A DNA stretch of 25,625 nt. It comes from Candidatus Atribacter fermentans. GTDB taxonomy: Bacteria; Atribacterota; Atribacteria; Atribacterales; Atribacteraceae. The stretch spans positions 1 to 25,625 of the forward strand of contig JAAYUT010000125.1 in the NCBI GenBank assembly GCA_012517485.1, in the 5' to 3' direction. Under the pieces are notes generated by a model. The model was given only the letters and a program-made list of their open reading frames with translations. It was not told the DNA's origin and made no database searches. Position 1 is the first letter of the stretch, and every line of letters starts with the position of its first letter. Positions 8,628-15,489 of this stretch are shown here, one piece after another. A program made the position numbers and the translations under genes.

Positions 8628-9248
8628 TCAACTCCAAGAAGTGAGCAAATCCTCTCCATACTTAACTTCCAGGTCCTTTTGTACTTGACGACGGGCTCGA
8701 TGGAGTCTGGACCGAATAGTCCCTAATGGGCAATTGACAACTTCACTAGCTTCTTCATAGGAATAACCATTTATATCACATAAAACAATGACTTCTCTCA
8801 TTTTCAGGGGAAGCTTCTGTATGGCCTTTTCAATATCAACAACCAGTTGCTTTTTTAAAGTTTTAGCTTCGGGACTTTCTTCCTCGCTTTCAATAAAATC
8901 CCAAGTATCCTGTTCTTCATCATCGGAATTTTTCCAAGGAATAATAGTCTTAAAGAGTTTTTCTTTTTTGCAATTATGACGGTGAATATTTAAAAGGATT
9001 GCGTAAAGCCAATTACGAAAGGGGTACTTCTCATTATAGCTGTGACGATACTTATAAGCTCGTAGAAAAGCTTCCTGTATTAAATCCTTTGCCTTTTCCA
9101 TATTCCCAGTTATGTGGCAGGCAAAACGAGTAATGTCTTTCTCGCATTGCCGAATTTGCTCTTCAAACCAAACTTTTTCCTGTTCAGCTGTTAAGCCCTG
9201 ATACCAGGTTGCCTTTTGAACCTGCGCTTCTCCCAAGGTTTTCACCAC
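8628..9248 (-). CDS. rpoE: ECF-type RNA polymerase sigma factor (RpoE-like)
   Basis: Group IV sigma factor of about 206 residues. Region 2 (about 30-97) includes AKDLIQEAFLRAY and FRNWLYAILLNIHRH, which contact the core enzyme and -10 element. Region 4 (about 138-192) has the helix-turn-helix YSYEEASEVVNCPLGTIRSR, which reads the -35 element. There is no region 3, as expected for ECF factors. The genes that follow (anti-sigma, rseB, htrA) mark it as the envelope-stress sigma. The frame opens with GTG at 9248, which has a weak ribosome site. A TTG at 9236 lies 8 bases after AAGGTGG and is a good alternative. The gap to ricT is only 34 bases and I see no clear RpoE-type promoter in it, so it may be read from the upstream operon. 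Confidence 0.95.
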   Translation of the reverse strand: MVKTLGEAQVQKATWYQGLTAEQEKVWFEEQIRQCEKDITRFACHITGNMEKAKDLIQEAFLRAYKYRHSYNEKYPFRNWLYAILLNIHRHNCKKEKLFKTIIPWKNSDDEEQDTWDFIESEEESPEAKTLKKQLVVDIEKAIQKLPLKMREVIVLCDINGYSYEEASEVVNCPLGTIRSRLHRARRQVQKDLEVKYGEDLLTSWS

Positions 9249-9282
9249 CTTCTATCATTTCAATTCTCAAACCGGAAAAGAA

Positions 9283-10080
9283 CTACAGGAAGAAACGACC
9301 ATATTCTTCTTCATTAATACATATCTCCTTCCCGTCTTCGAGTTCCAAACGAATCATATCCTTAAAAACATCTATTTCAAGAATTTTAGCCAACCCCTGA
9401 GGAGTTAAAATTTTACTCCCTTTTTTGGGGAGTTGATAAATCAATTTTTTATATTGAGAATACTCATAAGACAAGCAACACATTAACCGACCACAAACAC
9501 CAGAAATTTTTGCTGAATTAAGAGCTAAATTTTGTTCTTTGGCCATTTTGATCGATATCGGTTCAAAATTAATGAGAAATGTGCTACAACACAACTCTCG
9601 ACCACACATCCCACATCCCCCAATCATACCTGCTTCATCCCGAACTCCCATCTGGCGAAGTTCAATTCGTGTTCGGAAAATAGCTGCCAAATCTTTAACC
9701 AAATTTCGGAAATCTATTCGTTCCTCAGATCCAAAATAAAATGTTAATCTTCCTCTATCCAAAGTATAATGAGCTCTTAATAATTTCATGGTAAGCTGAT
9801 GTTCTTGAATTTTTTGATTCGCTATTTCAAAAGCAATTTTTTCTTTCTCTCGATTGCTTTGTAATTGTAAAATATCAATTTCCTGAGCTGGCCGAATAAC
9901 TGGCTTCAGACTATTTTTTATATTTTCACAAAAAAACGGTCTTTTTACTACTTCACCCATTTCCAAACCTAAAACCGTCTCTACGACACATTTCTGCCCA
10001 TAATGTAAATCAAAATTTCTTAATTCAAAAAAATACATTTTTAAATTATGTTCAAACTTGATTCCGACAACACGGGGCAC
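9283..10080 (-). CDS. ricT: PSP1-domain protein RicT/YaaT
   Basis: Protein of 265 residues of the YaaT/RicT family. In Bacillus it forms the Ric complex with RicA and RicF, binds Fe-S clusters and directs RNase Y to particular transcripts; it also affects sporulation, competence and biofilm formation. The PSP1 region covers about 60-145 (LRAHYTLDRGRLTFYF, RIELRQMGVRDEA). Two cysteine-rich segments follow, Cys156, 159, 164, 165 and Cys196, 201, 202 (GCGMCGRELCC, CGRLMCC), which are the family hallmark and likely cluster ligands. The start is GTG at 10080, 9 bases after GGGAGG, and it overlaps holB by 29 bases. No ricA or ricF is in the window. Confidence 0.95.
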   Translation of the reverse strand: MPRVVGIKFEHNLKMYFFELRNFDLHYGQKCVVETVLGLEMGEVVKRPFFCENIKNSLKPVIRPAQEIDILQLQSNREKEKIAFEIANQKIQEHQLTMKLLRAHYTLDRGRLTFYFGSEERIDFRNLVKDLAAIFRTRIELRQMGVRDEAGMIGGCGMCGRELCCSTFLINFEPISIKMAKEQNLALNSAKISGVCGRLMCCLSYEYSQYKKLIYQLPKKGSKILTPQGLAKILEIDVFKDMIRLELEDGKEICINEEEYGRFFL

Positions 10081-11065
10081 TATTCAGTTCCTCCCTTACC
10101 ATTAAAACAAAATGCAATAAAGTGGTATCATAGTTAAGATTACTTTTCAAATCTTTCTCCAACTCTTCAATAGCAAGGATAAAATGAGAAATCATTTCTG
10201 ATGACAATCGATTGGCATCATTAATAATTCGCTTTTTATAGCTTGAATAAGTTAGAATTCGTTCGCCTTTCCCTGCTAAAAATTGAAAAACCATAACATC
10301 TCGTAAATACCACTCCAATTGCGAAAATATCTCAATTATATTATCCTTATTTTCAGTAAACCATGAACCAAGTGAAAAAATTTCATTTTCACCCGTAATC
10401 CAATCCCATATAAAAAAAGATTTCTCAATCAAGGGTTGGATCCCTTCAGCTAAGCTAAAAGCAATCCGAAGAGAGCCCTGTGAATGCTCTGCAATGTCAA
10501 ATGCTTTTTGATCTGACAAATTATATTTCTTCTTGAGAAATTCTTTTATGTTTTCTTGATGTAAAAATTGAAAATTGATCCTCTGGCATCGAGAAAGAAG
10601 AGTTGGCAATAAAGCTTGAACTTGAGAAGTGAGAAGAATAATTATGCTTTGCTCTGGGGGTTCTTCGACAGTTTTTAAAAGACAATTTTGTATTTCTTCT
10701 TTACTGAACAATTCAATTGACTCAATAATTCCAACTCGGAATTTTCCGTATACCCTTTTCAAACCCAAACGAAAAATAAAGTCTCTTACATCTTCAATTA
10801 AAATTTTATTTTCCTGAGGAGAAAGAAACAAAACATCAGGATGAGTTCTGGCATTGATTAAGAGGCAATTCCGGCAAGAACCACAAGAACCATCTATAGT
10901 TGGGTGTTCACAATTAAACAATCGAGCAACTTCAAAAGCAAAAGTGGTCTTTCCAATTCCTTCTGGTCCAGAAAAAAGATAAGAATGACTTTGGGTTTGA
11001 TTTTGAAAAACTCGTTGAAAAAATTGCTTTTGAAATTCATGCCCACAGATTTCTGACCAACCCAT
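10052..11065 (-). CDS. holB: DNA polymerase III delta' subunit (clamp loader)
   Basis: Clamp-loader subunit of the replisome, 337 residues from the ATG at 11065. AAA+ landmarks: Walker A GPEGIGKT (33-40), a zinc module with Cys52, 61, 64 and 67, the segment LLKTVEEPPEQS and the SRC motif at 158-160. The Walker B position reads GIIESIEL in place of the usual IIDDAD, so ATP may be bound but poorly hydrolysed, as suits delta'. The longest frame (11167) opens inside darA and adds 34 residues that do not fit the family. The ATG at 11065 lies 4 bases after the darA stop with GAAAGG upstream. DnaX is the main alternative, but the length and the place between darA and ricT favour HolB. Confidence 0.93.
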   Translation of the reverse strand: MGWSEICGHEFQKQFFQRVFQNQTQSHSYLFSGPEGIGKTTFAFEVARLFNCEHPTIDGSCGSCRNCLLINARTHPDVLFLSPQENKILIEDVRDFIFRLGLKRVYGKFRVGIIESIELFSKEEIQNCLLKTVEEPPEQSIIILLTSQVQALLPTLLSRCQRINFQFLHQENIKEFLKKKYNLSDQKAFDIAEHSQGSLRIAFSLAEGIQPLIEKSFFIWDWITGENEIFSLGSWFTENKDNIIEIFSQLEWYLRDVMVFQFLAGKGERILTYSSYKKRIINDANRLSSEMISHFILAIEELEKDLKSNLNYDTTLLHFVLMVREELNSAPCCRNQV

Positions 11066-11069
11066 TGAA

Positions 11070-11408
11070 TTAAAACCTTTCGTAACGTTCGATTGGAACT
11101 TCGAACAATACTCCTCCTCCTCGAATAACTTTGACTTGCTGTGGAACATAAGGTCCAATTGGCTCATTCACTGGGATAGCAGATTCTACATATTCTTCCC
11201 GGTGTTCACATTGACTCCGAATTAACTCAATGACCTCATTTTTTTTGGTTTCATGGATCCCAATTAAAAGTGTGGTGTTCCCCTCACGTAAAAAACCGCC
11301 AGTAGAAGCCAGTTTCGTAAAAGATATTTGTTTCTCCCTTAAAATATCGACTAATTTTAAAGCATCTTGATCTCGAACGACACATATCAATAAAGAGGTT
11401 GGCTTCAT
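11070..11408 (-). CDS. darA: PII-like cyclic-di-AMP receptor DarA (YaaQ/PstA family)
   Basis: Small trimeric PII-like signalling protein of 112 residues that binds cyclic di-AMP in Bacillus, Staphylococcus and Listeria. The conserved core LICVVRDQDALKLVDIL, LASTGGFLREGNTTLLIG and the C-terminal GGGVLFEVPIERYERF are all present, covering the ligand-binding loops. The downstream target is unknown in every species as far as I know. It overlaps tmk by ATGA, has AAGGAGG eight bases before its ATG, and precedes holB. In Bacillus the order is tmk-darA-yaaR-holB-ricT; here yaaR is missing. Its presence implies that this lineage makes cyclic di-AMP; no synthase is in the window. Confidence 0.93.
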   Translation of the reverse strand: MKPTSLLICVVRDQDALKLVDILREKQISFTKLASTGGFLREGNTTLLIGIHETKKNEVIELIRSQCEHREEYVESAIPVNEPIGPYVPQQVKVIRGGGVLFEVPIERYERF

Positions 11409-12073
11409 GGCACATTCCTCCTTTTTTTGTCTTGAATCATTGATAACACATAATTTTTTATTTTCTCAAAAACAACATCTTTTGATTCAACAGTAGATAT
11501 GACCTGAAATCGTTTTGGATCTTCTGCAACAATTTTAAAAAATCCGTTCCGTATTGAACATAATACGTCTTTTTTCTTCAGGAACTCCTCTTCAAAACGA
11601 AGCTCCTGTGGAGAAGTATGATGCAAGGATCTTCTTAACCCTTCTTCAGGATCAATATCAAGAAGAAGGGTTAAATCAGGCACAAGGTCATTCGTAGCCA
11701 ATCGATTGAGGTTTCGGATCATCTCAATCGATAGACCTCTCCCATATCCCTGGTAGGCGATAGTTGAATCGCAAAAACGTACACAAAGGACAATTCTTCC
11801 AGATTGTAAAGCCGGCTGGATAACGTGCAAGACATGTTCCCGACGAGACGCTTCAAAAAGAAAAAGTTCAGTAATGGCATCGATTCCCCCAGTTTTAGGG
11901 TGAAGAAGGATGGATCGAATTTGATCACCGACTTCCGTCCCACCTGGTTCTGCGGTGAAAAGAACTGGATGGCCATTTTCTTCTAAAAAAGCATAAAGAC
12001 GTCTCGCGTGAGTCGACTTCCCTGTGCCCTCAATTCCTTCAAAGGTGATAAACAGGCCCGGAAAATATTTCAT
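11405..12073 (-). CDS. tmk: Thymidylate kinase
   Basis: Phosphorylates dTMP to dTDP with ATP, a needed step for DNA synthesis. At 222 residues it has normal length. Walker A is GIEGTGKS at 13-20; EPGGTEVG at 42-49 and AYQGYGRG at 107-113 match the dTMP-binding segments. One oddity: the family DR(Y/F)xDS motif reads VRFCDS at 98-103, so the usually invariant Asp is Val98 (codon GTA). The lid segment reads LRFEEEFLKK, whereas many homologues have (D/N)R(F/L)E there. The frame is intact and the rest is well conserved, so the gene is likely real and used. The ATG overlaps the upstream ATPase stop as ATGA. Confidence 0.94.
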   Translation of the reverse strand: MKYFPGLFITFEGIEGTGKSTHARRLYAFLEENGHPVLFTAEPGGTEVGDQIRSILLHPKTGGIDAITELFLFEASRREHVLHVIQPALQSGRIVLCVRFCDSTIAYQGYGRGLSIEMIRNLNRLATNDLVPDLTLLLDIDPEEGLRRSLHHTSPQELRFEEEFLKKKDVLCSIRNGFFKIVAEDPKRFQVISTVESKDVVFEKIKNYVLSMIQDKKRRNVP

Positions 12074-13629
12074 CGAGAATCATCCAAACTTCTTGGATAG
12101 ATAGTTACTCTACGGAAGGGTTCTTCACCAATGCTTTGTGAAAACAAATTATATCTTTCAGCAATTTTATGTTGAAGCCGACGTACAAAGGCATTCCGTG
12201 GAGTGAGTTCAATTGGTTCATTATCTCTCAGCACTTGTCTTGCCGCTTTCTCTGCTTCAATCAAACCAGTCTCTCCCGATTTTTCAAAGTTATCAGATAA
12301 ACCAAAAAGATCTTTTACAAAACGGAGTACTTGGCTGTAAGTGTTACTACGAATGACATGAACCGGCATCCCTCGATTTTCAGCTTCACGGAGTCGATTG
12401 GTTTTTTTACGATAACGACTTTTCAAAGTTAAAACAATATCAGCTTCATTTAAATCCTCAACGACTTCTAAGGTTGCCTTTAGCTGGGCTATAGCTCTTT
12501 CCATATAATTTCGACTAATCGCGAAAAGAAATACCCTTAGCATTTTCCCTTCAGGGTATTGGGGTTCATTCCATTCAGATAAGTTACAAATATCCTCAGT
12601 AATCTTGTGTTCCTCGGTTTCTTGAAGAACTTCGATGGCACCATCTTTGGTTTTTTTCCTTACTTCTGGTCGAGGGTCATAGTTCCTTAAAATAACGTCC
12701 ACTGCTTCAGCAGTGTTTCGATAGACTCCTAAAGTCTCTCGATCTCTCAATTCAACAACAATATCAAAGGTTGGTATTGCCTTTCGTTCTAAAACGGCTT
12801 TTTGGGTCCCACGACGCCGCGATTCCTCATCACTAAGAATAACCGATTGAATGCCACCAACTAAGTCAGTAAGTGTCGGGTTTAATAAAAGGTTTCGTAA
12901 GGAATTACCGTGAGCGGTTGCAATCAGCTGAACTCCTCTTTCAGCAATAGTTCGACAGGCTCGAGCTTCTTCTTCTCGTCCAATTTCATCAACAATAATG
13001 ACTTCCGGCATATGATTTTCTACCGCTTCAATCATGACATCATGTTGTCTTTCTGGTGACGGTACTTGCATACGACGCGCTCGACCAATTGCTGGATGGG
13101 GAATATCACCATCACCAGCTATCTCGTTTGAGGTATCGACGACAATCACCCTTTTTTGAAATTCATCACTCAATACTCGAGCGACCTCTCGAAGCTTTGT
13201 TGTTTTACCAACTCCCGGTGGACCTAAAAATAAAATATTTTTCCCCGACACAATGATATCCCGAATAATATCGATGGTACCATATACAGCACGCCCCACC
13301 CGTAAGGTAAGACCCACAACATTCCCAACCCGATTCCGAATACATGAAATTCGGTGAAGAGTTCTCTCGATGCCAGCTCGGTTATCGCGAGTAAACATAC
13401 CGACTCTCCCCAAAGTATATTCAATATCACTTCTTTCAACCGGGTTTTCGATAAGAATACAGAAACCATTCGTGAACCGTGCTTCTGGAGGACGTCCTAA
13501 GTCCATGACAATTTCTATCAATTCATCAGAGTTTTCTTTCTCTTCAAGAGCTTTCAAAATGTGCTCTGGTAAAACCAAAAACAGTTTATCGAGATTGTCA
13601 ACGACCCCAAAATGATGCTTTTCATTCAT
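12070..13629 (-). CDS. Ycf45/SpoIIIAA-like AAA ATPase with C-terminal R3H domain
   Basis: Protein of 519 residues from the ATG at 13629. The ATPase core has Walker A GPPGVGKTT (136-144), a conserved DTSNEIAGDGDIPHPAIGRA stretch and Walker B VIIVDEIG (210-217), as in the SpoIIIAA/Ycf45 relatives of secretion ATPases. The last 60 residues form an R3H domain, with RRLQHKI carrying the R-x3-H signature, which binds single-stranded nucleic acid. A middle segment, from about 360, has an IVLTLKSRYRKK strand pattern. The longest frame adds eight residues from a GTG at 13653 that has no ribosome site and lies only 9 bases from the predicted transcription start. Role not established; it heads the operon and precedes tmk by a 4-base overlap. 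Confidence 0.88.
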   Translation of the reverse strand: MNEKHHFGVVDNLDKLFLVLPEHILKALEEKENSDELIEIVMDLGRPPEARFTNGFCILIENPVERSDIEYTLGRVGMFTRDNRAGIERTLHRISCIRNRVGNVVGLTLRVGRAVYGTIDIIRDIIVSGKNILFLGPPGVGKTTKLREVARVLSDEFQKRVIVVDTSNEIAGDGDIPHPAIGRARRMQVPSPERQHDVMIEAVENHMPEVIIVDEIGREEEARACRTIAERGVQLIATAHGNSLRNLLLNPTLTDLVGGIQSVILSDEESRRRGTQKAVLERKAIPTFDIVVELRDRETLGVYRNTAEAVDVILRNYDPRPEVRKKTKDGAIEVLQETEEHKITEDICNLSEWNEPQYPEGKMLRVFLFAISRNYMERAIAQLKATLEVVEDLNEADIVLTLKSRYRKKTNRLREAENRGMPVHVIRSNTYSQVLRFVKDLFGLSDNFEKSGETGLIEAEKAARQVLRDNEPIELTPRNAFVRRLQHKIAERYNLFSQSIGEEPFRRVTIYPRSLDDSR

Positions 13630-13668
13630 TCGAACTTCACAATTCCTTCCCACAAGATTTCATTCAGC

Positions 13669-13677
13669 ATTATAACA
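13669..13677 (-). promoter_or_regulatory. Extended -10 promoter for the ATPase-tmk operon
   Basis: On the minus strand the sequence is TGTTATAAT, a perfect TGnTATAAT extended -10 element. No good -35 hexamer lies 16-18 bases upstream, which is tolerated with an extended -10. Transcription would start near 13662, giving a leader of about 33 bases to the ATG at 13629. This is the best placed promoter for the long operon that follows. Confidence 0.55.
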
Positions 13678-13820
13678 TTGAGGACCTAATCCTCTATAAT
13701 GTGCATACCACTTTTTTCGTTTTCTTTAAAATAGAATGACCTCTTCACTCAACCATTTAAAAAAGAAAAGGATAATCTTTACTAAAACTTCCTATCGCTT
13801 GGGACGAAATTAAAAATTTT

Positions 13821-13836
13821 GGAATAAAATTATTCC
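13821..13836. promoter_or_regulatory. 16-bp dyad, possible operator
   Basis: GGAATAA and TTATTCC are perfect inverted 7-base arms separated by AA. The element lies 26 bases upstream of the predicted -35 box of the metallophosphoesterase gene, in the divergent control region. Size and symmetry suit a dimeric transcription factor. No other full copy was noticed in the window, and AT-rich dyads can arise by chance. Confidence 0.3.
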
Positions 13837-13862
13837 TCTATGATGTTAGATATCCATATTAC

Positions 13863-13891
13863 TTATCAAATATTAAACCTTTGGGTATAAT
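13863..13891 (+). promoter_or_regulatory. Promoter for the metallophosphoesterase gene, predicted leaderless
   Basis: TTATCA (13863-13868) and TATAAT (13886-13891) are separated by 17 bases. The -10 is a perfect match and the -35 matches 4 of 6. Transcription would begin about seven bases downstream, at 13898-13899, which is the A of the ATG start. No Shine-Dalgarno sequence precedes that ATG, in line with a leaderless mRNA. Confidence 0.5.
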
Positions 13892-13898
13892 AATTGGA

Positions 13899-14519
13899 AT
13901 GAAAATTTTAGTTGTGAGCGATCATATTGATCCACGAGTTTATAGTAACCTCTGTCGGGAGCGTTTTCAAAATGTAAGCTGCGTTATATCATGCGGAGAC
14001 CTTCCCGAACATTATCTAGACTTTATTGTCAGTAATCTCAATGTCCCCCTATTCTTTGTTCATGGAAATCATGACCCTTCTGCTGGAAAAAAAAGCCTGG
14101 CAGGAGGATATAACTTAGATGAAAAAGTTATCCTTTTTCAAGGAGTTCTTCTTGCTGGATTAGAAGGGTCCCTTTGGTATAATGGGAATATACACCAATA
14201 CACTCAAAGAGCAATGTATTATAAATATCTTGCTCTTTTACCCCAGCTATATTGGGCTAAAATACGTTATCATCGCTATCTTGATGTTTTAGTCACTCAC
14301 TCTCCTCCTAGTGGTATTCATGAAAGCGATGATCCTGTTCACAAAGGTTTTAAAGTATTTAATCATATAATCAAAAAATTTCAACCAAGATATCACCTTC
14401 ATGGACATACTCATTTATATGACCGGAATCAAAGTTATCAAGAATCTCTTTATCAAACGACAGTCATAAATTGCTATAATTATCGTATTATAGATTTAGG
14501 AAGGGGTAAAGATGTCTGA
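13899..14519 (+). CDS. Calcineurin-like metallophosphoesterase
   Basis: Cytoplasmic phosphoesterase of 206 residues with a two-metal site. Visible motifs: Asp8 in VVSDHID, GDLPE at 33-37, GNHD at 56-59, VTHSPPSG with His134, and GHTH at 169-172. The first motif lacks the usual D-x-H: position 10 is Ile and an Asp follows at 11, a change I associate with a bacterial subfamily having SDxxDPR. The open frame begins with TTG at 13881, but that lies within the promoter; the ATG at 13899 starts MKILVVSD directly on the first strand. The stop overlaps the next gene by 8 bases, so the two are probably made together. Substrate is unknown; cyclic nucleotides or phosphomonoesters are possible. Confidence 0.9.
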   Translation: MKILVVSDHIDPRVYSNLCRERFQNVSCVISCGDLPEHYLDFIVSNLNVPLFFVHGNHDPSAGKKSLAGGYNLDEKVILFQGVLLAGLEGSLWYNGNIHQYTQRAMYYKYLALLPQLYWAKIRYHRYLDVLVTHSPPSGIHESDDPVHKGFKVFNHIIKKFQPRYHLHGHTHLYDRNQSYQESLYQTTVINCYNYRIIDLGRGKDV

Positions 14520-15387
14520 AATTTTTCGGTCAGTTGAATCAAATCGAGAGTTTGATTCTCTCTATCGAAAAGGTTTTTTTAAAAAAATTCTTGGAACCTT
14601 GAAAAATCACAAAAATCGTTTACTTCCTTTAAATCAAATTAAAGAAATTATTGGAACTGGAGAGGAACATCATTTAGGTGTAAAAACCGTTAAAGTCGAT
14701 AAAATAATCGGGAGTGAAAACCGTTTTGAAGATTTTGATCGAGCCTTTTTGCCGTTAAATAGGTTCAACCGGAGAAAATGGACAAATATTCGTTCCTATT
14801 ATGAACAACATGAATCACTTCCGATTATCTCTCTCTATAAAATTGGAGATTACTATTTTGTTCGTGATGGACATAATCGTGTTTCGGTTGCCAAAAATTC
14901 AGGGCAGCTTTATATAGATGCTGAAGTTATAGAAATCAACATACCGAAAATTCACTTCAATTCTTCCTCACCTGAAAATTATTTTTTAGCGTTGGAAGAA
15001 CATGTATTTCGGGAAAAAACTGGGTTACAAAATATCCGTGTTACTCTCCCAGGAGGGTATCGAGAAATCATGAAGTTAATTCAATGTTTTCAATGTTCAG
15101 AGTGCCCAAACAACCAAATGGCTCGAGAACAATGCTCAAATAAAATTTCTTGGGAAATTGCTGTTCAGCAATGGTATCAAAATTGTTATAGTCCAGCCAT
15201 TGAAAAAATAGAAAAAAGTGGAATCATGAACCAATTTAAAAATCGAACTTTAACAGATTTGTATTTATGGTTTCTATTTAATGCTGAGGCTTTGCGTAAA
15301 GCAGCTTGTTTTATACCAAGTCAATCACATCGCAAAGTTATTCGAAAAAAACCTCAAAATTTCATATTTACCAAACATAATTTGTAA
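14512..15387 (+). CDS. ParB-like (DGHNR-motif) protein with cysteine cluster
   Basis: Protein of 291 residues. Residues about 55-145 form a ParB/sulfiredoxin-like domain: VKVDKIIGSENRFEDFDRAF, LPIISLYKIGDYYFVRDGHNR (the DGHNR core at 119-123) and VSVAKNSGQLYIDAEVIE. The C-terminal region with WYQNCYSPAIEKIEKSGI and NRTLTDLYLWF matches a family of ParB-like proteins seen in Chloroflexi and other bacteria. Between the two lies Cys192, 195, 198 and 208 (C-x2-C-x2-C-x9-C), which could hold zinc or an Fe-S cluster. Recent work shows some ParB-like folds bind CTP; that is not shown here. AAGGGG lies just before the ATG, which overlaps the phosphoesterase stop. Function unknown; DNA binding or nucleotide hydrolysis is inference. 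Confidence 0.8.
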   Translation: MSEIFRSVESNREFDSLYRKGFFKKILGTLKNHKNRLLPLNQIKEIIGTGEEHHLGVKTVKVDKIIGSENRFEDFDRAFLPLNRFNRRKWTNIRSYYEQHESLPIISLYKIGDYYFVRDGHNRVSVAKNSGQLYIDAEVIEINIPKIHFNSSSPENYFLALEEHVFREKTGLQNIRVTLPGGYREIMKLIQCFQCSECPNNQMAREQCSNKISWEIAVQQWYQNCYSPAIEKIEKSGIMNQFKNRTLTDLYLWFLFNAEALRKAACFIPSQSHRKVIRKKPQNFIFTKHNL

Positions 15388-15489
15388 AACACTTTATTAA
15401 AAAACGATAGCTCAAAAAATTATCAGAGAATATTTTACAATTCGTTTCATGATATTTATTTTTCAATTTATATAGTAGGAAAGTAAAAG

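Noticed and set aside
11066..11167. 34-residue N-terminal extension of HolB
   Set aside because: It lies within darA, has no family similarity, and a start with ribosome site exists right after the darA stop.
11719..11976. 85-codon minus-strand frame inside tmk
   Set aside because: It is an out-of-frame reading of tmk, which has clear family motifs across this stretch.
13630..13653. Eight-residue N-terminal extension of the R3H ATPase from GTG
   Set aside because: No ribosome site precedes it and only about 9 bases of transcript would lie upstream of it if the extended -10 promoter is used.
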